From: Geothrix sp.
GTDB lineage: Bacteria > Acidobacteriota > Holophagae > Holophagales > Holophagaceae
Reading direction: 5' to 3'
Assembly: GCF_020622065.1 (NCBI RefSeq)
Contig: NZ_JAHRYQ010000002.1
Coordinates: 617,905-681,904 of the forward strand
DNA length: 64,000 nt
Under the pieces are notes generated by a model. The model was not told where the DNA came from, ran no database searches, and saw only the letters and a list, made by a program, of their open reading frames with translations. How positions within the stretch are numbered: position 1 is the stretch's first letter; each line of letters starts with the position of its first letter. Both the position numbers and the translations under genes were made by a program. Shown piece by piece: positions 8,165 to 15,961 of the stretch.

Positions 8165-8196
8165 GAATAACGCACACCATTACTGTATTCAGGCCT

Positions 8197-8321
8197 GCCT
8201 AACCCTCCGCTCAACTCGGACCCCGCCTGCATTGCCTTCCGCTCTTTCTCTTCATTCCTCTTCCTCGGCTTCGTTCGTCGCCTCGGTGCAGGCGGGGCCC
8301 GGTTAGCTTCATTCGTTAGGC
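8197..8321 (+). repeat. attC 9 (intact, 125 bp)
   Basis: R'' GCCTAAC 8197-8203, R' GTTAGGC 8315-8321. Extra C in the GGGGCCCGGTTAG arm and a different central loop. Confidence 0.93.
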
Positions 8322-8340
8322 GGCTCTTCTAGAGGTCCCT

Positions 8341-9177
8341 ATGAGTTCTCCCCTCGCACTTCTATGGCTAGAGTTATGTATAGGCACAAATTCCATCGGG
8401 TTTCTTTACTCACAGCCTTCGGGGTTGATGGAAACGCCAGTAGTTATTGAAGGCAAGTCAACCCTCATCCATGTTCAGAACCCAAGGCCAGGAGAGAAGA
8501 ACGAGTACTTTGACCTCGCGGATTCTACCGAGTGGTTTCGACCAGTCCAGATGTGCAAGGCTAGATTGGAATACCAGGCCTCCCTGGCAAAGCGTCTAGG
8601 TGAAGGTGGGCTCCTTCAACGAGGTCTACTGGAACGGCAGTACGCTTTGTACGCTGCCCAAGTGGGAAAACCTTCAAGGCGGGAATCCGAAAATGGCCGC
8701 CTCGTGCTCGATGGGCAGATTGGAAAGCAAAGGCCTGTCAACGCTTTGGAATGGTTGCTATTCCAACACCAGGCGAACCGATATCCCATGATTGAGCACC
8801 CAACCGAATTCTCTGCATACATCCTCAGAGGAAACGGCCGAATCCATGTCTACATGTCCGGTGGCGATACCATCGGTACAAAGCTAAGGCATGAGGTCAC
8901 AGAAAGGGTCGCCCTTGACGTAAAGGCGGGTATGGACCTCATCACTCACTTGCACAATCATCCTTTCATGTTCGACCGCCAACCAGGAGATCGCCTCTAT
9001 ACCACTGAGGATTCACGAACCGATGTAGGTGGTGCACTCGCACCAAGCCTTACCGACGTGCAGGCTCTTCGACGCATGCACAATGACTTCGGATTGATAG
9101 GGGCCACAATCACAAACGGCCTGGACACATATGAGTTCAAAGCCGCTGAATTCGATCGTTTATCGGCCTGGGACTGA
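8341..9177 (+). CDS. Cassette: protein with a JAB/MPN-like metalloprotease motif
   Basis: A 278-residue soluble protein. H203-L-H205 (THLHNHPF) and S236-L-T-D239 (APSLTD) reproduce the HxH...SxxD zinc signature of JAMM/JAB domains, and E156 could be the upstream catalytic acid. The gap between HxH and SxxD is about 30 residues, longer than in RadC (H171/H173 and D184 of the radC gene at 36332), so it would need an insertion loop. The first 140 residues match nothing I know. Possible role: removal of a ubiquitin-like or other C-terminal tag, or an atypical RadC-like domain. ATG at 8341 has GAGG eight bases upstream. Confidence 0.65.
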   Translation: MSSPLALLWLELCIGTNSIGFLYSQPSGLMETPVVIEGKSTLIHVQNPRPGEKNEYFDLADSTEWFRPVQMCKARLEYQASLAKRLGEGGLLQRGLLERQYALYAAQVGKPSRRESENGRLVLDGQIGKQRPVNALEWLLFQHQANRYPMIEHPTEFSAYILRGNGRIHVYMSGGDTIGTKLRHEVTERVALDVKAGMDLITHLHNHPFMFDRQPGDRLYTTEDSRTDVGGALAPSLTDVQALRRMHNDFGLIGATITNGLDTYEFKAAEFDRLSAWD

Positions 9178-9216
9178 ACTTGTATTGTGGTAATAGGATG
9201 TTTGTTATCCACAGCC

Positions 9217-9340
9217 GCCTAACCCTCGGCTCAACTCGGACCCCGCCTGTCTTGCCTTCCGCTCTCTCTCAGCATTTCGCTATCCCGGCTCCGCTCAGCG
9301 CCTCGGTGCAGGCGGGTCCGGTTAGCCTCATCCGTTAGGG
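9217..9340 (+). repeat. attC 10 (intact, 124 bp)
   Basis: R'' GCCTAAC 9217-9223, R' GTTAGGG 9334-9340, with TCC for TTC in the R' spacer. Confidence 0.93.
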
Positions 9341-9363
9341 CTCCTTTCAACGGAGAATTCAAC

Positions 9364-9771
9364 ATGACCAGTTGGCGCATCACACCAATCCTTTTAGGCC
9401 TTCTCTCTCTTTGTGCTTGCACAGGGCCAGTCGTGGTTCGCTCACATGTTTCCGGGGGCTATGTTCGTGCTCAGGGCTACAGCCGAGAGGAAAACTCGCG
9501 GGTCTTGGCCGAACTTCGAATTTTCGGGTCCGTCGATGCAGATTCCGTCCAATTCCAGGAAGAGACCCCACAAGGTCTGAATATTGAATACCAACCAGAC
9601 CAAGTCACTGTCAGATGGGTGGTAGCCGAGGGGCGGATTGGTAAATGGAACAAGGCGCCTTACTTCGTGCTTGGCCGAAGTAAGGATCGTCCATTCAAGG
9701 TACGGATAGACTGCCAAACCAAGTCTTCAGTTCTAGTCGAGGCTTTTAGTGTCCCACCCGTTCGCCCCTAG
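9364..9771 (+). CDS. Cassette: hypothetical lipoprotein, 135 aa
   Basis: Signal peptide ILLGLLSLCACTG gives a lipobox-like LCAC, so the mature protein is probably lipid-anchored at Cys19. The rest is a short beta-rich domain without a recognised family. GGAGA lies eight bases upstream of the ATG at 9364, one of the clearer ribosome sites in the array. Confidence 0.7.
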   Translation: MTSWRITPILLGLLSLCACTGPVVVRSHVSGGYVRAQGYSREENSRVLAELRIFGSVDADSVQFQEETPQGLNIEYQPDQVTVRWVVAEGRIGKWNKAPYFVLGRSKDRPFKVRIDCQTKSSVLVEAFSVPPVRP

Positions 9772-9804
9772 AAATTCCTTCTTCACTTGCAATCGCCCTG
9801 GTCG

Positions 9805-9928
9805 CCCTAACCCTGCGCTCAACTCGGACCCCGCCTGCATTGCCTTCCGTTCTCTCTCAGTTTCACGCTTCCTCGGCTCCGCTCAGCGCCTCGGTGCAGG
9901 CGGGTCCGGTTAGCTTCATTCGTTAGGC
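9805..9928 (+). repeat. attC 11 (intact, 124 bp)
   Basis: R'' CCCTAAC 9805-9811, R' GTTAGGC 9922-9928, standard core. Confidence 0.94.
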
Positions 9929-9949
9929 CTCACATTTAGGAGAGAAGCC

Positions 9950-10654
9950 ATGCCGTTTGACTTGGCGTCCTTACTTTCAGCTGGTGGTGGAGGCGCAGCC
10001 GTTGCATTCGGATTCTATAAATTCTTCGGTACAAAATGGCTCGAGTCGAAATTCCAAGCCTCAATCGAAAAGCTCCGTCATCAGCAACGTCAGGAACTTG
10101 AAACATTTAAGATTTCTACAAATTCTTCTCTCGATCGGCTCAACAAATTGAACCAAAGGGAATATGAAGTTTTACCGAAAGCCTGGGAGTTATTAGTCCT
10201 TCTCCAACTTCATGTATCAAGATTTGTAGCTTCCTATAAAGAATCACCGGATCTGAAGAGTATGTCAGATCCCCAATTTGAAGAATTTGTAACCCAAAGT
10301 GATATGGCAGATTTTCAGAAAACCGAGCTGAGAATTGCACCTGATAGAAATAAATATCACCAAGAAATCACCTTTTGGCGCGAGTACAACTCAGCTCGTA
10401 ATGCGTACAGCGACTATGCGAAATTTATAATGTTCAATTCCATCTTTTTCTCTCCCTCATTGAAAGATCTATTCAAAAAGGCCGATGAAGAATGTTGGGC
10501 GGCAATGTCTAGTCGAAAAATAGCAAAAGAGGCTGGCTCCTTCCCAGGACAGTACATGCAATTCTATGAACAGTGGGTAAAGGCGATGGAATCGTTGAAA
10601 AATTTAATGAATCAAATCGAAACTCTCGTCCAAGAACGTCTCAATCGAATCTGA
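9950..10654 (+). CDS. Cassette: membrane-anchored coiled-coil protein, 234 aa
   Basis: N-terminal glycine-rich hydrophobic segment (about 8-26, LLSAGGGGAAVAFGFYKFFG), then a charged coiled-coil stretch (about 32-70) and a helical domain. This architecture, a short membrane anchor followed by a Gln/Lys-rich helix, recurs in many uncharacterised bacterial proteins. GGAGAG precedes the ATG. Function unknown. Confidence 0.7.
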   Translation: MPFDLASLLSAGGGGAAVAFGFYKFFGTKWLESKFQASIEKLRHQQRQELETFKISTNSSLDRLNKLNQREYEVLPKAWELLVLLQLHVSRFVASYKESPDLKSMSDPQFEEFVTQSDMADFQKTELRIAPDRNKYHQEITFWREYNSARNAYSDYAKFIMFNSIFFSPSLKDLFKKADEECWAAMSSRKIAKEAGSFPGQYMQFYEQWVKAMESLKNLMNQIETLVQERLNRI

Positions 10655-10668
10655 TCTTTGGTTCTTCG

Positions 10669-10792
10669 GCCTAACCCTCCGCTCAACTCGGACCCCGCCT
10701 GCAATGTCTTCCGCTCTCTCTCAACTTCTCGCTTCCTCGGCTTCGTTCATCGCCTCGGTGCAGGCGGGGCCGGTTAGCTCCATTCGTTAGGC
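10669..10792 (+). repeat. attC 12 (intact, 124 bp)
   Basis: R'' GCCTAAC 10669-10675, R' GTTAGGC 10786-10792, standard core with AATGTC in place of CATTGCC. Confidence 0.94.
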
Positions 10793-10863
10793 CTCGAATA
10801 ACAGGCTCGTCAGAACTCCGTTCGGCTGGTCAATTCGCCTGTTCGGCCGTTCTGCTTGACCTG
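10787..10863 (+). other. Minimal ORF-less cassette body (77 bp)
   Basis: Only 77 bp separate the R' cleavage point of attC 12 from attC 13. No ORF is possible. It shares the opening TTAGGCCTCGAA with the duplicated ORF-less cassette but then differs, and contains short palindromic pieces (TCGGCTGG, TTCGGCCG). Confidence 0.75.
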
Positions 10864-10986
10864 GCCTAACCCTCCGCTCAACCCGAGTCCCGCCTGCATT
10901 GCCAGGCGCTCTCTTTCTTGCTCTGGCCATCTCGACTTCGCTCATTGCCTTGGCGCAGGCAGGCCCGGTTAGCTCACTCGTTAGGC
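10864..10986 (+). repeat. attC 13 (123 bp, somewhat divergent)
   Basis: R'' GCCTAAC 10864-10870, R' GTTAGGC 10980-10986. Core arms read CAACCCGAGTCCCGCC and GGCAGGCCCGGTTAG; the variable loop differs. Confidence 0.92.
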
Positions 10987-11014
10987 GTCGAACCCTCAAA
11001 GACCAAAGGTGTAA

Positions 11015-11524
11015 ATGAAAACCGCGCTACTCGTAGTTGACATGCAAATCAGCCTCATCGATGAGGGGCCGTGGAACTCCGAAGCCCTAATGAGCAAAGT
11101 AGAGAAACTGATTGAACTTGCCCGCCTGAATTCGGTTCTTGTTGTATTTGTGGTGGATCACCGCGTTGAACCCAATATGTCCCTGCACCCACGGATGCAA
11201 ACCATATCAGGTGACCTTCATATAACAAAACATTTCTGCGATTCTTTTCTCGATACTCCACTGGATGAAGAATTACAAATACGAGGCATCAAGCACCTGG
11301 TGATCGCAGGGTTACAAACTGATTACTGTATTGATACTACCTGCAGACGAGCTGCTTCACTTGGATACACCGTCCAACTCGCAAGTGATGCACACTCCAC
11401 CTTCCCGCACCATGATCTAAATGCGGAGCAAATCATCGCGCACCACAATTGGACCCTTCGGCATTTCTCGGCAGGGAAGGGCTCGGTTTCTGCTGTTAAA
11501 AGCGAGCACATCCATTTCGCCTAG
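11015..11524 (+). CDS. Cassette: isochorismatase-family cysteine hydrolase
   Basis: Cytoplasmic hydrolase of the isochorismatase/nicotinamidase superfamily, 169 aa. The catalytic triad is visible as D9 (VVDMQ), K72 (HITKH) and C105 (TDYCIDTTCRRA), with the cis-peptide region AGLQTD before the Cys. Length and motif order fit the small single-domain branch. Substrate is not predictable: these enzymes act on amides or enol ethers and some modify xenobiotics. The stop overlaps a non-standard attC (14). Confidence 0.9.
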   Translation: MKTALLVVDMQISLIDEGPWNSEALMSKVEKLIELARLNSVLVVFVVDHRVEPNMSLHPRMQTISGDLHITKHFCDSFLDTPLDEELQIRGIKHLVIAGLQTDYCIDTTCRRAASLGYTVQLASDAHSTFPHHDLNAEQIIAHHNWTLRHFSAGKGSVSAVKSEHIHFA

Positions 11525-11613
11525 CCTTCGTTCAACTTGAACGCTGCCGCTGCGGGGCGCTGTTCGCCCTTCCGCGCCGCTCGGGCAGCGCCGGTCAACT
11601 CCCATCGTTACAA
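11519..11613 (+). repeat. attC 14 (divergent, about 95 bp)
   Basis: Does not match the array consensus. Arms CAACTTGAACGCTGCCGC and CAGCGCCGGTCAACTCC pair with a short GC loop; ends are GCCTAGC (11519-11525) and GTTACAA (11607-11613). It looks like an attC from another integron lineage that arrived with its cassette. Confidence 0.75.
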
Positions 11614-11716
11614 CGCCATCCAGCCACCCCGTCAATTCGGACAGGGAACTGCACCTATTTGCATTCGAATGATAAAATACTATTCGGTCGGCATAAGTGA
11701 ATGAGGAGTTCTTGGG

Positions 11717-12292
11717 ATGGTACAAACGCTTTCACAGATCGCACTACGAGTCGTAAATCACATCCCCGCAATGGTGGCCTATTGGGATCGTAGTCAAAGA
11801 TGCGTCTTTTCCAATAACGCTTACCTCGAATGGTTCGGAAAGACGCCAGAGCAAATGGTTGGAATGACCATGAAAGAATTGCTAGGCCCCATCTACGAAA
11901 AGAACCTTCCCTACATACTTGCGGCGCTCAATGGCCAAAAACAGGTGTTTGAGCGGCGAATCCCACTACCTCAAGGTAACCATCGAGATACCATTGCCAC
12001 ATACACGCCGGACATCGTTGATGGAGAAGTTCTCGGCTTTTCCGTTCTCGTGGCTGATGTAACGCTACTTCGCGAACGCGAAGCAGCATTGGAGCAGGTC
12101 GTACGAGAGAAGGAAGAGGTCCTTGCCCAAGTCAGAGAACTGACTGGGCTCCTGCCGGTGTGTGCATGGTGCAGAAAAGTTAAAGACGACGACGGTTACT
12201 GGCTCCAATTTGAAGAATATGTGAAAGACCACTCAAAAGCAGAATTCACCCATGGAATCTGCCCGGACTGTAGTGGAAAGCTAAAAGAATGA
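11717..12292 (+). CDS. Cassette: PAS-domain protein with C-terminal double CxxC motif
   Basis: PAS domain at about 10-118 (FSNNAYLEWFGKTPEQMVGM), a short coiled coil (117-143), then a Cys motif C149-x2-C152 and C182-x2-C185 around DDDGYWLQFEEYV and FTHGICPDC, a module usually found at the end of PAS sensor proteins just before or instead of a kinase. No HisKA or other output domain follows, so this is an orphan sensor or a metal/redox switch. TGAGGAG lies upstream of the ATG at 11717. A stretch of about 100 bp between attC 14 and the start could hold a promoter. Confidence 0.85.
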   Translation: MVQTLSQIALRVVNHIPAMVAYWDRSQRCVFSNNAYLEWFGKTPEQMVGMTMKELLGPIYEKNLPYILAALNGQKQVFERRIPLPQGNHRDTIATYTPDIVDGEVLGFSVLVADVTLLREREAALEQVVREKEEVLAQVRELTGLLPVCAWCRKVKDDDGYWLQFEEYVKDHSKAEFTHGICPDCSGKLKE

Positions 12293-12318
12293 CCGAGCTC
12301 CTCGTTGTGCCAATCGGA

Positions 12319-12441
12319 TCTTGACCCTCAGCTCAACTCGGCCCCGCCCGCACTGTCTCCCGTTCTCTCTCATCCTCTCGCTTCCTCGACTCCGCTCAGC
12401 GTCTCGGTGCAGGCGGGTCCGGTTAGCTTCATTCGTTAGGC
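12319..12441 (+). repeat. attC 15 (R'' mutated)
   Basis: Normal core and R' GTTAGGC (12435-12441), but the left end reads TCTTGAC (12319-12325), without a usable R''. It may still recombine poorly through R'. Confidence 0.88.
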
Positions 12442-12486
12442 CTCCCGCAAACCGCGAAACCAGCATCAACCAAGGTATAGGGCACC

Positions 12487-12828
12487 ATGGCTAAATACCT
12501 GATCTCCTTCCCCAGTGCCGCGATGGTCGTTCCCTCCGGTGAGTTGGAGGCAGTGGGCCGCGATGCGCATGCCGTGATTGAAGAGGCGAAGGCCGCTGGC
12601 GTTTACATCTTCGGCGGTGGCATCGACGAAGATGTTCCGCCAGTGCTTGTTTCGGCCGATGGCTCGGTCGCCATGGGTGGTTACCCGTGGGCGCCCAAGC
12701 TCAATGGCGGGTTCACCGTGCTCGAGCTGCCCTCGCGCCAAGAGGCCGTCGCGTGGGCTGCACGCATCGCGAAGGCCTGCCGCTGTGACCAAGAGTTGCG
12801 CGTCTTTGGGTTCGACCCGCGGTCCTGA
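12487..12828 (+). CDS. Cassette: YCII-related (DGPF-type) domain protein
   Basis: 113 residues with the ferredoxin-like YCII fold pattern: MAKYLISFPSAA, then a GVYIFGGGIDE strand and a C-terminal helix with conserved arginine. The family includes dehydratases/chlorohydrolases and small proteins of unknown activity often next to sigma factors; here it stands alone in a cassette. Higher GC than the neighbouring cassettes. ATG at 12487. Confidence 0.8.
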   Translation: MAKYLISFPSAAMVVPSGELEAVGRDAHAVIEEAKAAGVYIFGGGIDEDVPPVLVSADGSVAMGGYPWAPKLNGGFTVLELPSRQEAVAWAARIAKACRCDQELRVFGFDPRS

Positions 12829-12848
12829 GGCCGCAGACCCAGATATAG

Positions 12849-12972
12849 GCCCAACCCTCAGCTCAACTCTGACCCTGCCTGCATTGCCTTCCGTTCCCTC
12901 TCAACTTCCCGCTATTTCAATTCCGCTCATCGCCTCGGTGCAGGCGGGGCCGCTTGGTTTCATTCGTTAGGC
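12849..12972 (+). repeat. attC 16 (124 bp)
   Basis: R'' GCCCAAC 12849-12855, R' GTTAGGC 12966-12972. Core CAACTCTGACCCTGCC and GGCGGGGCCGCTTGG, several substitutions. Confidence 0.92.
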
Positions 12973-13012
12973 CGTGACCATATCGACTCACATCCATGAG
13001 GAGATTCCCGGA

Positions 13013-13759
13013 ATGGACATCCCAAGGATCTTCAACATTGCCGAAAGTGCTCATCGCATTCATAACCCGTTGACACCAGGCAAGCTGGCCACCCTCGGCG
13101 TGGCGCTGCGCCTGGAATCGGGGGCTCGAGTCCTCGACCTCGGTAGCGGTTCGGGGGAGATGCTATGCACCTGGGCACACGATCACGGAGTCGTCGGCAC
13201 CGGCATCGACATGAGCCGGTTGTTCACCGAGCAGGCGAAACGCCGTGCTGAAGAACTGGGCGTCGCCGATCAAGTCAAGTTCATCCACGGCGATGCCACC
13301 GGCTATGTCTCGGATGAAGGGGTCGATGTGGCCGCCTGTGTCGGCGCCACTTGGATTGCCGGGGGAGTCGCCGGCACCGTCGAGCTTCTGGCGCAGAGCC
13401 TGCGGACCGGAGGGATCATCCTCATCGGCGAGCCTTACTGGCGGCAGTTGCCGCCGACGAAAGAGGTTGCCAAGGGATGTCTTGCCAACTCAATCTCCGA
13501 CTTTCTCCTGCTGCCTGAACTTCTCGCGTCTTTCGACCGCCTTGGCTGCGACATCGTTGAAATGGTTCTGGCTGACCAAGACGACTGGGACAGGTATGAG
13601 GCGGCCAAATGGCTCACCATGCGCCGATGGCTTGAAACCAATCCCGATGACGAGTCCGCGGAAGAGGTTCGAGCCAAACTGACCTCGGAACCCGGGCGCT
13701 ACGCCGCTTACACGCGCGAATACCTGGGCTGGGGTGTATTCGCTCTGATGCCGCGATGA
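13013..13759 (+). CDS. Cassette: SAM-dependent methyltransferase
   Basis: Class I methyltransferase, about 248 aa. Motif I is VLDLGSGSGEML, followed by TGIDMS (motif II acidic residue) and FIHGDATGY. ATG at 13013 is chosen because GAGGAGATTC lies eight to twelve bases upstream; a GTG at 12974 also extends the frame. Acceptor unknown: the C-terminal half carries no family-specific signature that I recognise. Confidence 0.85.
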   Translation: MDIPRIFNIAESAHRIHNPLTPGKLATLGVALRLESGARVLDLGSGSGEMLCTWAHDHGVVGTGIDMSRLFTEQAKRRAEELGVADQVKFIHGDATGYVSDEGVDVAACVGATWIAGGVAGTVELLAQSLRTGGIILIGEPYWRQLPPTKEVAKGCLANSISDFLLLPELLASFDRLGCDIVEMVLADQDDWDRYEAAKWLTMRRWLETNPDDESAEEVRAKLTSEPGRYAAYTREYLGWGVFALMPR

Positions 13760-13883
13760 ACCTAACCCATCGTTCAACCCGGCCGCTGCAGCCACTTCCC
13801 ACCTTCACCCTCGTGCATTCCGATTTCTCCTTTTCCCCTATCATCCGGGAGGCGGCATCGCCGGTTGACTCCAGACATTAGGC
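13760..13883 (+). repeat. attC 17 (divergent, 124 bp)
   Basis: R'' ACCTAAC (13760-13766) and R' ATTAGGC (13877-13883), where the expected G is A. Arms CAACCCGGCCGCTGC and GCGGCATCGCCGGTTG differ from the array type, so this site has a separate origin or has drifted. First clearly divergent site in the distal direction. Confidence 0.8.
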
Positions 13884-13886
13884 GCT

Positions 13887-14189
13887 ATGAACCCCCACGC
13901 CCATTCCCTAGGCAAACCGTTGCTATCCGTCGTGCTCATCACGGCGATAGGGCTCCTCATCCCTTTACTGGCCATGCAATTCACCCCCGGGGTTGCATGG
14001 ACCGTTCTGGATTTTGGAACTGCCGCCGCCCTCTTGCTTGGGGCCGGCTCATCCATGGTTATTGTTTTCAAGCGTGTCTCCAGCCGCTTCTACCGCGGGC
14101 TCTTGATTGCCCTCATTGCTCTGGCACTGGCCATCGTTTGGATCGAATTGGCCGTTGGTCTTTTTCACTCGTTCACACCGAGCGCCTGA
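13887..14189 (+). CDS. Cassette: hypothetical membrane protein, 100 aa
   Basis: Three hydrophobic helices (about 11-32, 36-58 and 70-95) with a short cytoplasmic loop of basic residues (FKRVSSRFYRG). The stop codon TGA overlaps the R''-like start of attC 18. No recognised family. Confidence 0.65.
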   Translation: MNPHAHSLGKPLLSVVLITAIGLLIPLLAMQFTPGVAWTVLDFGTAAALLLGAGSSMVIVFKRVSSRFYRGLLIALIALALAIVWIELAVGLFHSFTPSA

Positions 14190-14271
14190 CCCGCTCAAGT
14201 CGGACCCCGCCTGCACCGCCTTGGCTCAGCGCCTCGGTACAGGCCAAACCAGGTCGCTTCATTTGTTGGCA
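14184..14271 (+). repeat. attC 18 (shortened, degenerate)
   Basis: R'' GCCTGAC (14184-14190) and R' GTTGGCA (14265-14271). The central part is 36 bp shorter than in other sites but retains CAAGTCGGACCCCGCCTGCA and GCGCCTCGGTACAGG. Likely damaged. Confidence 0.8.
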
Positions 14272-14328
14272 GACTGAGTCCCGTACGACGAACCAACATC
14301 AGTGTCTCAACCGGGAGGTGGCTTTCCT

Positions 14329-15192
14329 ATGGCGGAACAGCAACCCTCATTCGACGCAGCGAAGTACAAGCACGCACAGCGGGAGCAATGGAACAAGGAC
14401 GGTGCGGCGTGGCGGCACTGGAATCCCATCCTGGATCGTTGGTACGGGGTGGTCACCAGTCAAATGCTCGACCTCGCCCGGATTCAGCCAGGCCAGCGCA
14501 TCCTGGACATCGCAACCGGGGCGGGGGAACCCGCGGTCAGTGCCGCGGAGCGGGTCGGCCCTGATGGCTATGTGCTGGCGACGGACATCGCGGAAGGGAT
14601 CGCCGAGCTGGCGCTCCAGGTCGCCCGTGAACGAGGGCTCAGGCAGATGGAGACGCGCGCAATGGACGGCGAGAGCCTGGATCTCCCGGACGCGTCCTTT
14701 GATGCGGTGCTGTGCCGGCTGGGCCTGATGTATATGCCCCACCCGGTGACCGCGTTACGCGAGTGGCGCCGCGCGCTGAAGCCGGGTGGTCGGGTTGCCG
14801 TCGCGGTCTTTTCGACGCCGGACCGCAACAGCTGGGGGGCCCTGCCCGCTTCCACCATCCGTCGGCGAGCGCAGCTCCCGCCACCCGTTCCGGGACAACC
14901 GGGCCCCTTCAGTCTGGGCGCCCCGGGGGTGCTCGAAGGCGTCTTCCGCCAAGCCGGATTTACCGATCCCGAGGTTCGCGCCGTGCCGGTTCCCCATCGA
15001 ATGGCCAGTTCGGCTGAGTATGTGCGGGTCGCCCGGGAAGCCTTCGGTGCGTTCAATGCCATGATGGCCCATCTGCCTCCCCAAGAGCGCGAGTCCGTGT
15101 GGAACGAAGTCGAAAGCTCCCTGCGCCCTTTTGAATCGCCGGGCGGGTTCGAGGCACCGGGGGAATGCCTTGTCGGTGCAGCCACGAAGTGA
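14329..15192 (+). CDS. Cassette: SAM-dependent methyltransferase (UbiE/MenG-like)
   Basis: 287 aa. Motif I ILDIATGAGEPAV, then a TDIAEG acid loop and the LKPGGRV signature of small-molecule methyltransferases. ATG at 14329 follows GGGAGGTG; the GTG at 14302 would add nine residues. A C-terminal segment PGPFSLGAPGVLEGVFRQAGF is typical of the group. Substrate unknown; a role in quinone synthesis is not implied by context. Confidence 0.85.
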   Translation: MAEQQPSFDAAKYKHAQREQWNKDGAAWRHWNPILDRWYGVVTSQMLDLARIQPGQRILDIATGAGEPAVSAAERVGPDGYVLATDIAEGIAELALQVARERGLRQMETRAMDGESLDLPDASFDAVLCRLGLMYMPHPVTALREWRRALKPGGRVAVAVFSTPDRNSWGALPASTIRRRAQLPPPVPGQPGPFSLGAPGVLEGVFRQAGFTDPEVRAVPVPHRMASSAEYVRVAREAFGAFNAMMAHLPPQERESVWNEVESSLRPFESPGGFEAPGECLVGAATK

Positions 15193-15312
15193 TCGCCCCT
15201 GGCCCAACTCGAATTTCTCCTGATCGGCCACCGTCTCTCTCTCATCGCTTCCCTTCTTCGACCGCGCCCAATGCCATGGTGCAGGCGGGTCCGGTTATCT
15301 TTCCTCAGACCA
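15190..15312 (+). repeat. attC 19 (remnant)
   Basis: Right arm CAGGCGGGTCCGGTTATC and the central TC-rich loop are recognisable, and GGCCCAACTCG marks the left arm, but the R' core is lost (TCAGACCA instead of CGTTAGGC). Confidence 0.7.
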
Positions 15313-15334
15313 CTCACGAAAAAGGGGGCTGCGC

Positions 15335-15760
15335 GTGACAACGGAGAACTCGGGCCCCAAGCGGCACCACAGCCAAGCCGATACGACCAAGGCCGTCGAT
15401 GAGTTCATGCGCAACCTGGATCACGCACACCCATCCGAGATCCAGGAGATTCGACTCGCGATTCTCAGTGCCGATCCGACCATTGCCGAGGGCATCAAGT
15501 GGAATGCACCCAGCTTCCGAACCACGGACTACTTCGCCACGACCAACCTGCGCGAGAAGACGGGGATCGGCATCATCCTTCACCTCGGCGCAAAGGTCCG
15601 GAAGTCGAGCTCGGACGGGTTAGCCATCCACGATGCCGACGGGTTGCTCAAGTGGCTTGCGAAGGACCGCGCGACCATCGTCTTCAGGGATAGGACGGAT
15701 TTCAACCGCAAACGAAAGGCCTTCGTGAGCATCATCCAGCAATGGATTGCCTATGTATGA
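15335..15760 (+). CDS. DUF1801-family protein
   Basis: 141 residues with the DUF1801 pattern: a helical start, IKWNAPSFRTTDYFATT, and the strand GIGIILHLGAKV. The fold is a small alpha/beta protein that often occurs next to iron or carrier functions, but its role is not established. GTG start at 15335 is preceded by AAAAAGGGGG. Lies between two attC remnants, so it was probably a cassette. Confidence 0.8.
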   Translation: MTTENSGPKRHHSQADTTKAVDEFMRNLDHAHPSEIQEIRLAILSADPTIAEGIKWNAPSFRTTDYFATTNLREKTGIGIILHLGAKVRKSSSDGLAIHDADGLLKWLAKDRATIVFRDRTDFNRKRKAFVSIIQQWIAYV

Positions 15761-15801
15761 TTCAAAGGCCCCATTCCACCGCGCCCTCCAGGACGGCCGA
15801 A

Positions 15802-15919
15802 GCCTCCCCTCACCTCGGACTCCGCCCACAGGATCTTCCTCCCGCCCCCGTCTTCCCGCGTGTTCGGCTTCGCTCAGCGCCTCGATGGAGGCGGATCCGG
15901 TTAGCTTCATTCGCCAGGC
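15802..15919 (+). repeat. attC 20 (remnant)
   Basis: Core parts CCTCGGACTCCGCCC and GGAGGCGGATCCGGTTAGC are clear. R' has become GCCAGGC (15913-15919), and R'' GCCTCCC (15802-15808). Recombination through R' is unlikely. Confidence 0.75.
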
Positions 15920-15961
15920 CGATTCCAAAGAAAGCCACACCCCCTCCGACGGAGTTCCAAC

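Noticed and set aside
3530-13000. Repeated conserved ORF tails on the minus strand (NEANRTRLHR...ERSR...GRQCRRGP) and on the plus strand (SRTPPALPS...SVQAGPVSFIR)
   Set aside because: These are reading frames through the attC repeats and arise because the repeats are nearly identical. They have no independent start or ribosome site.
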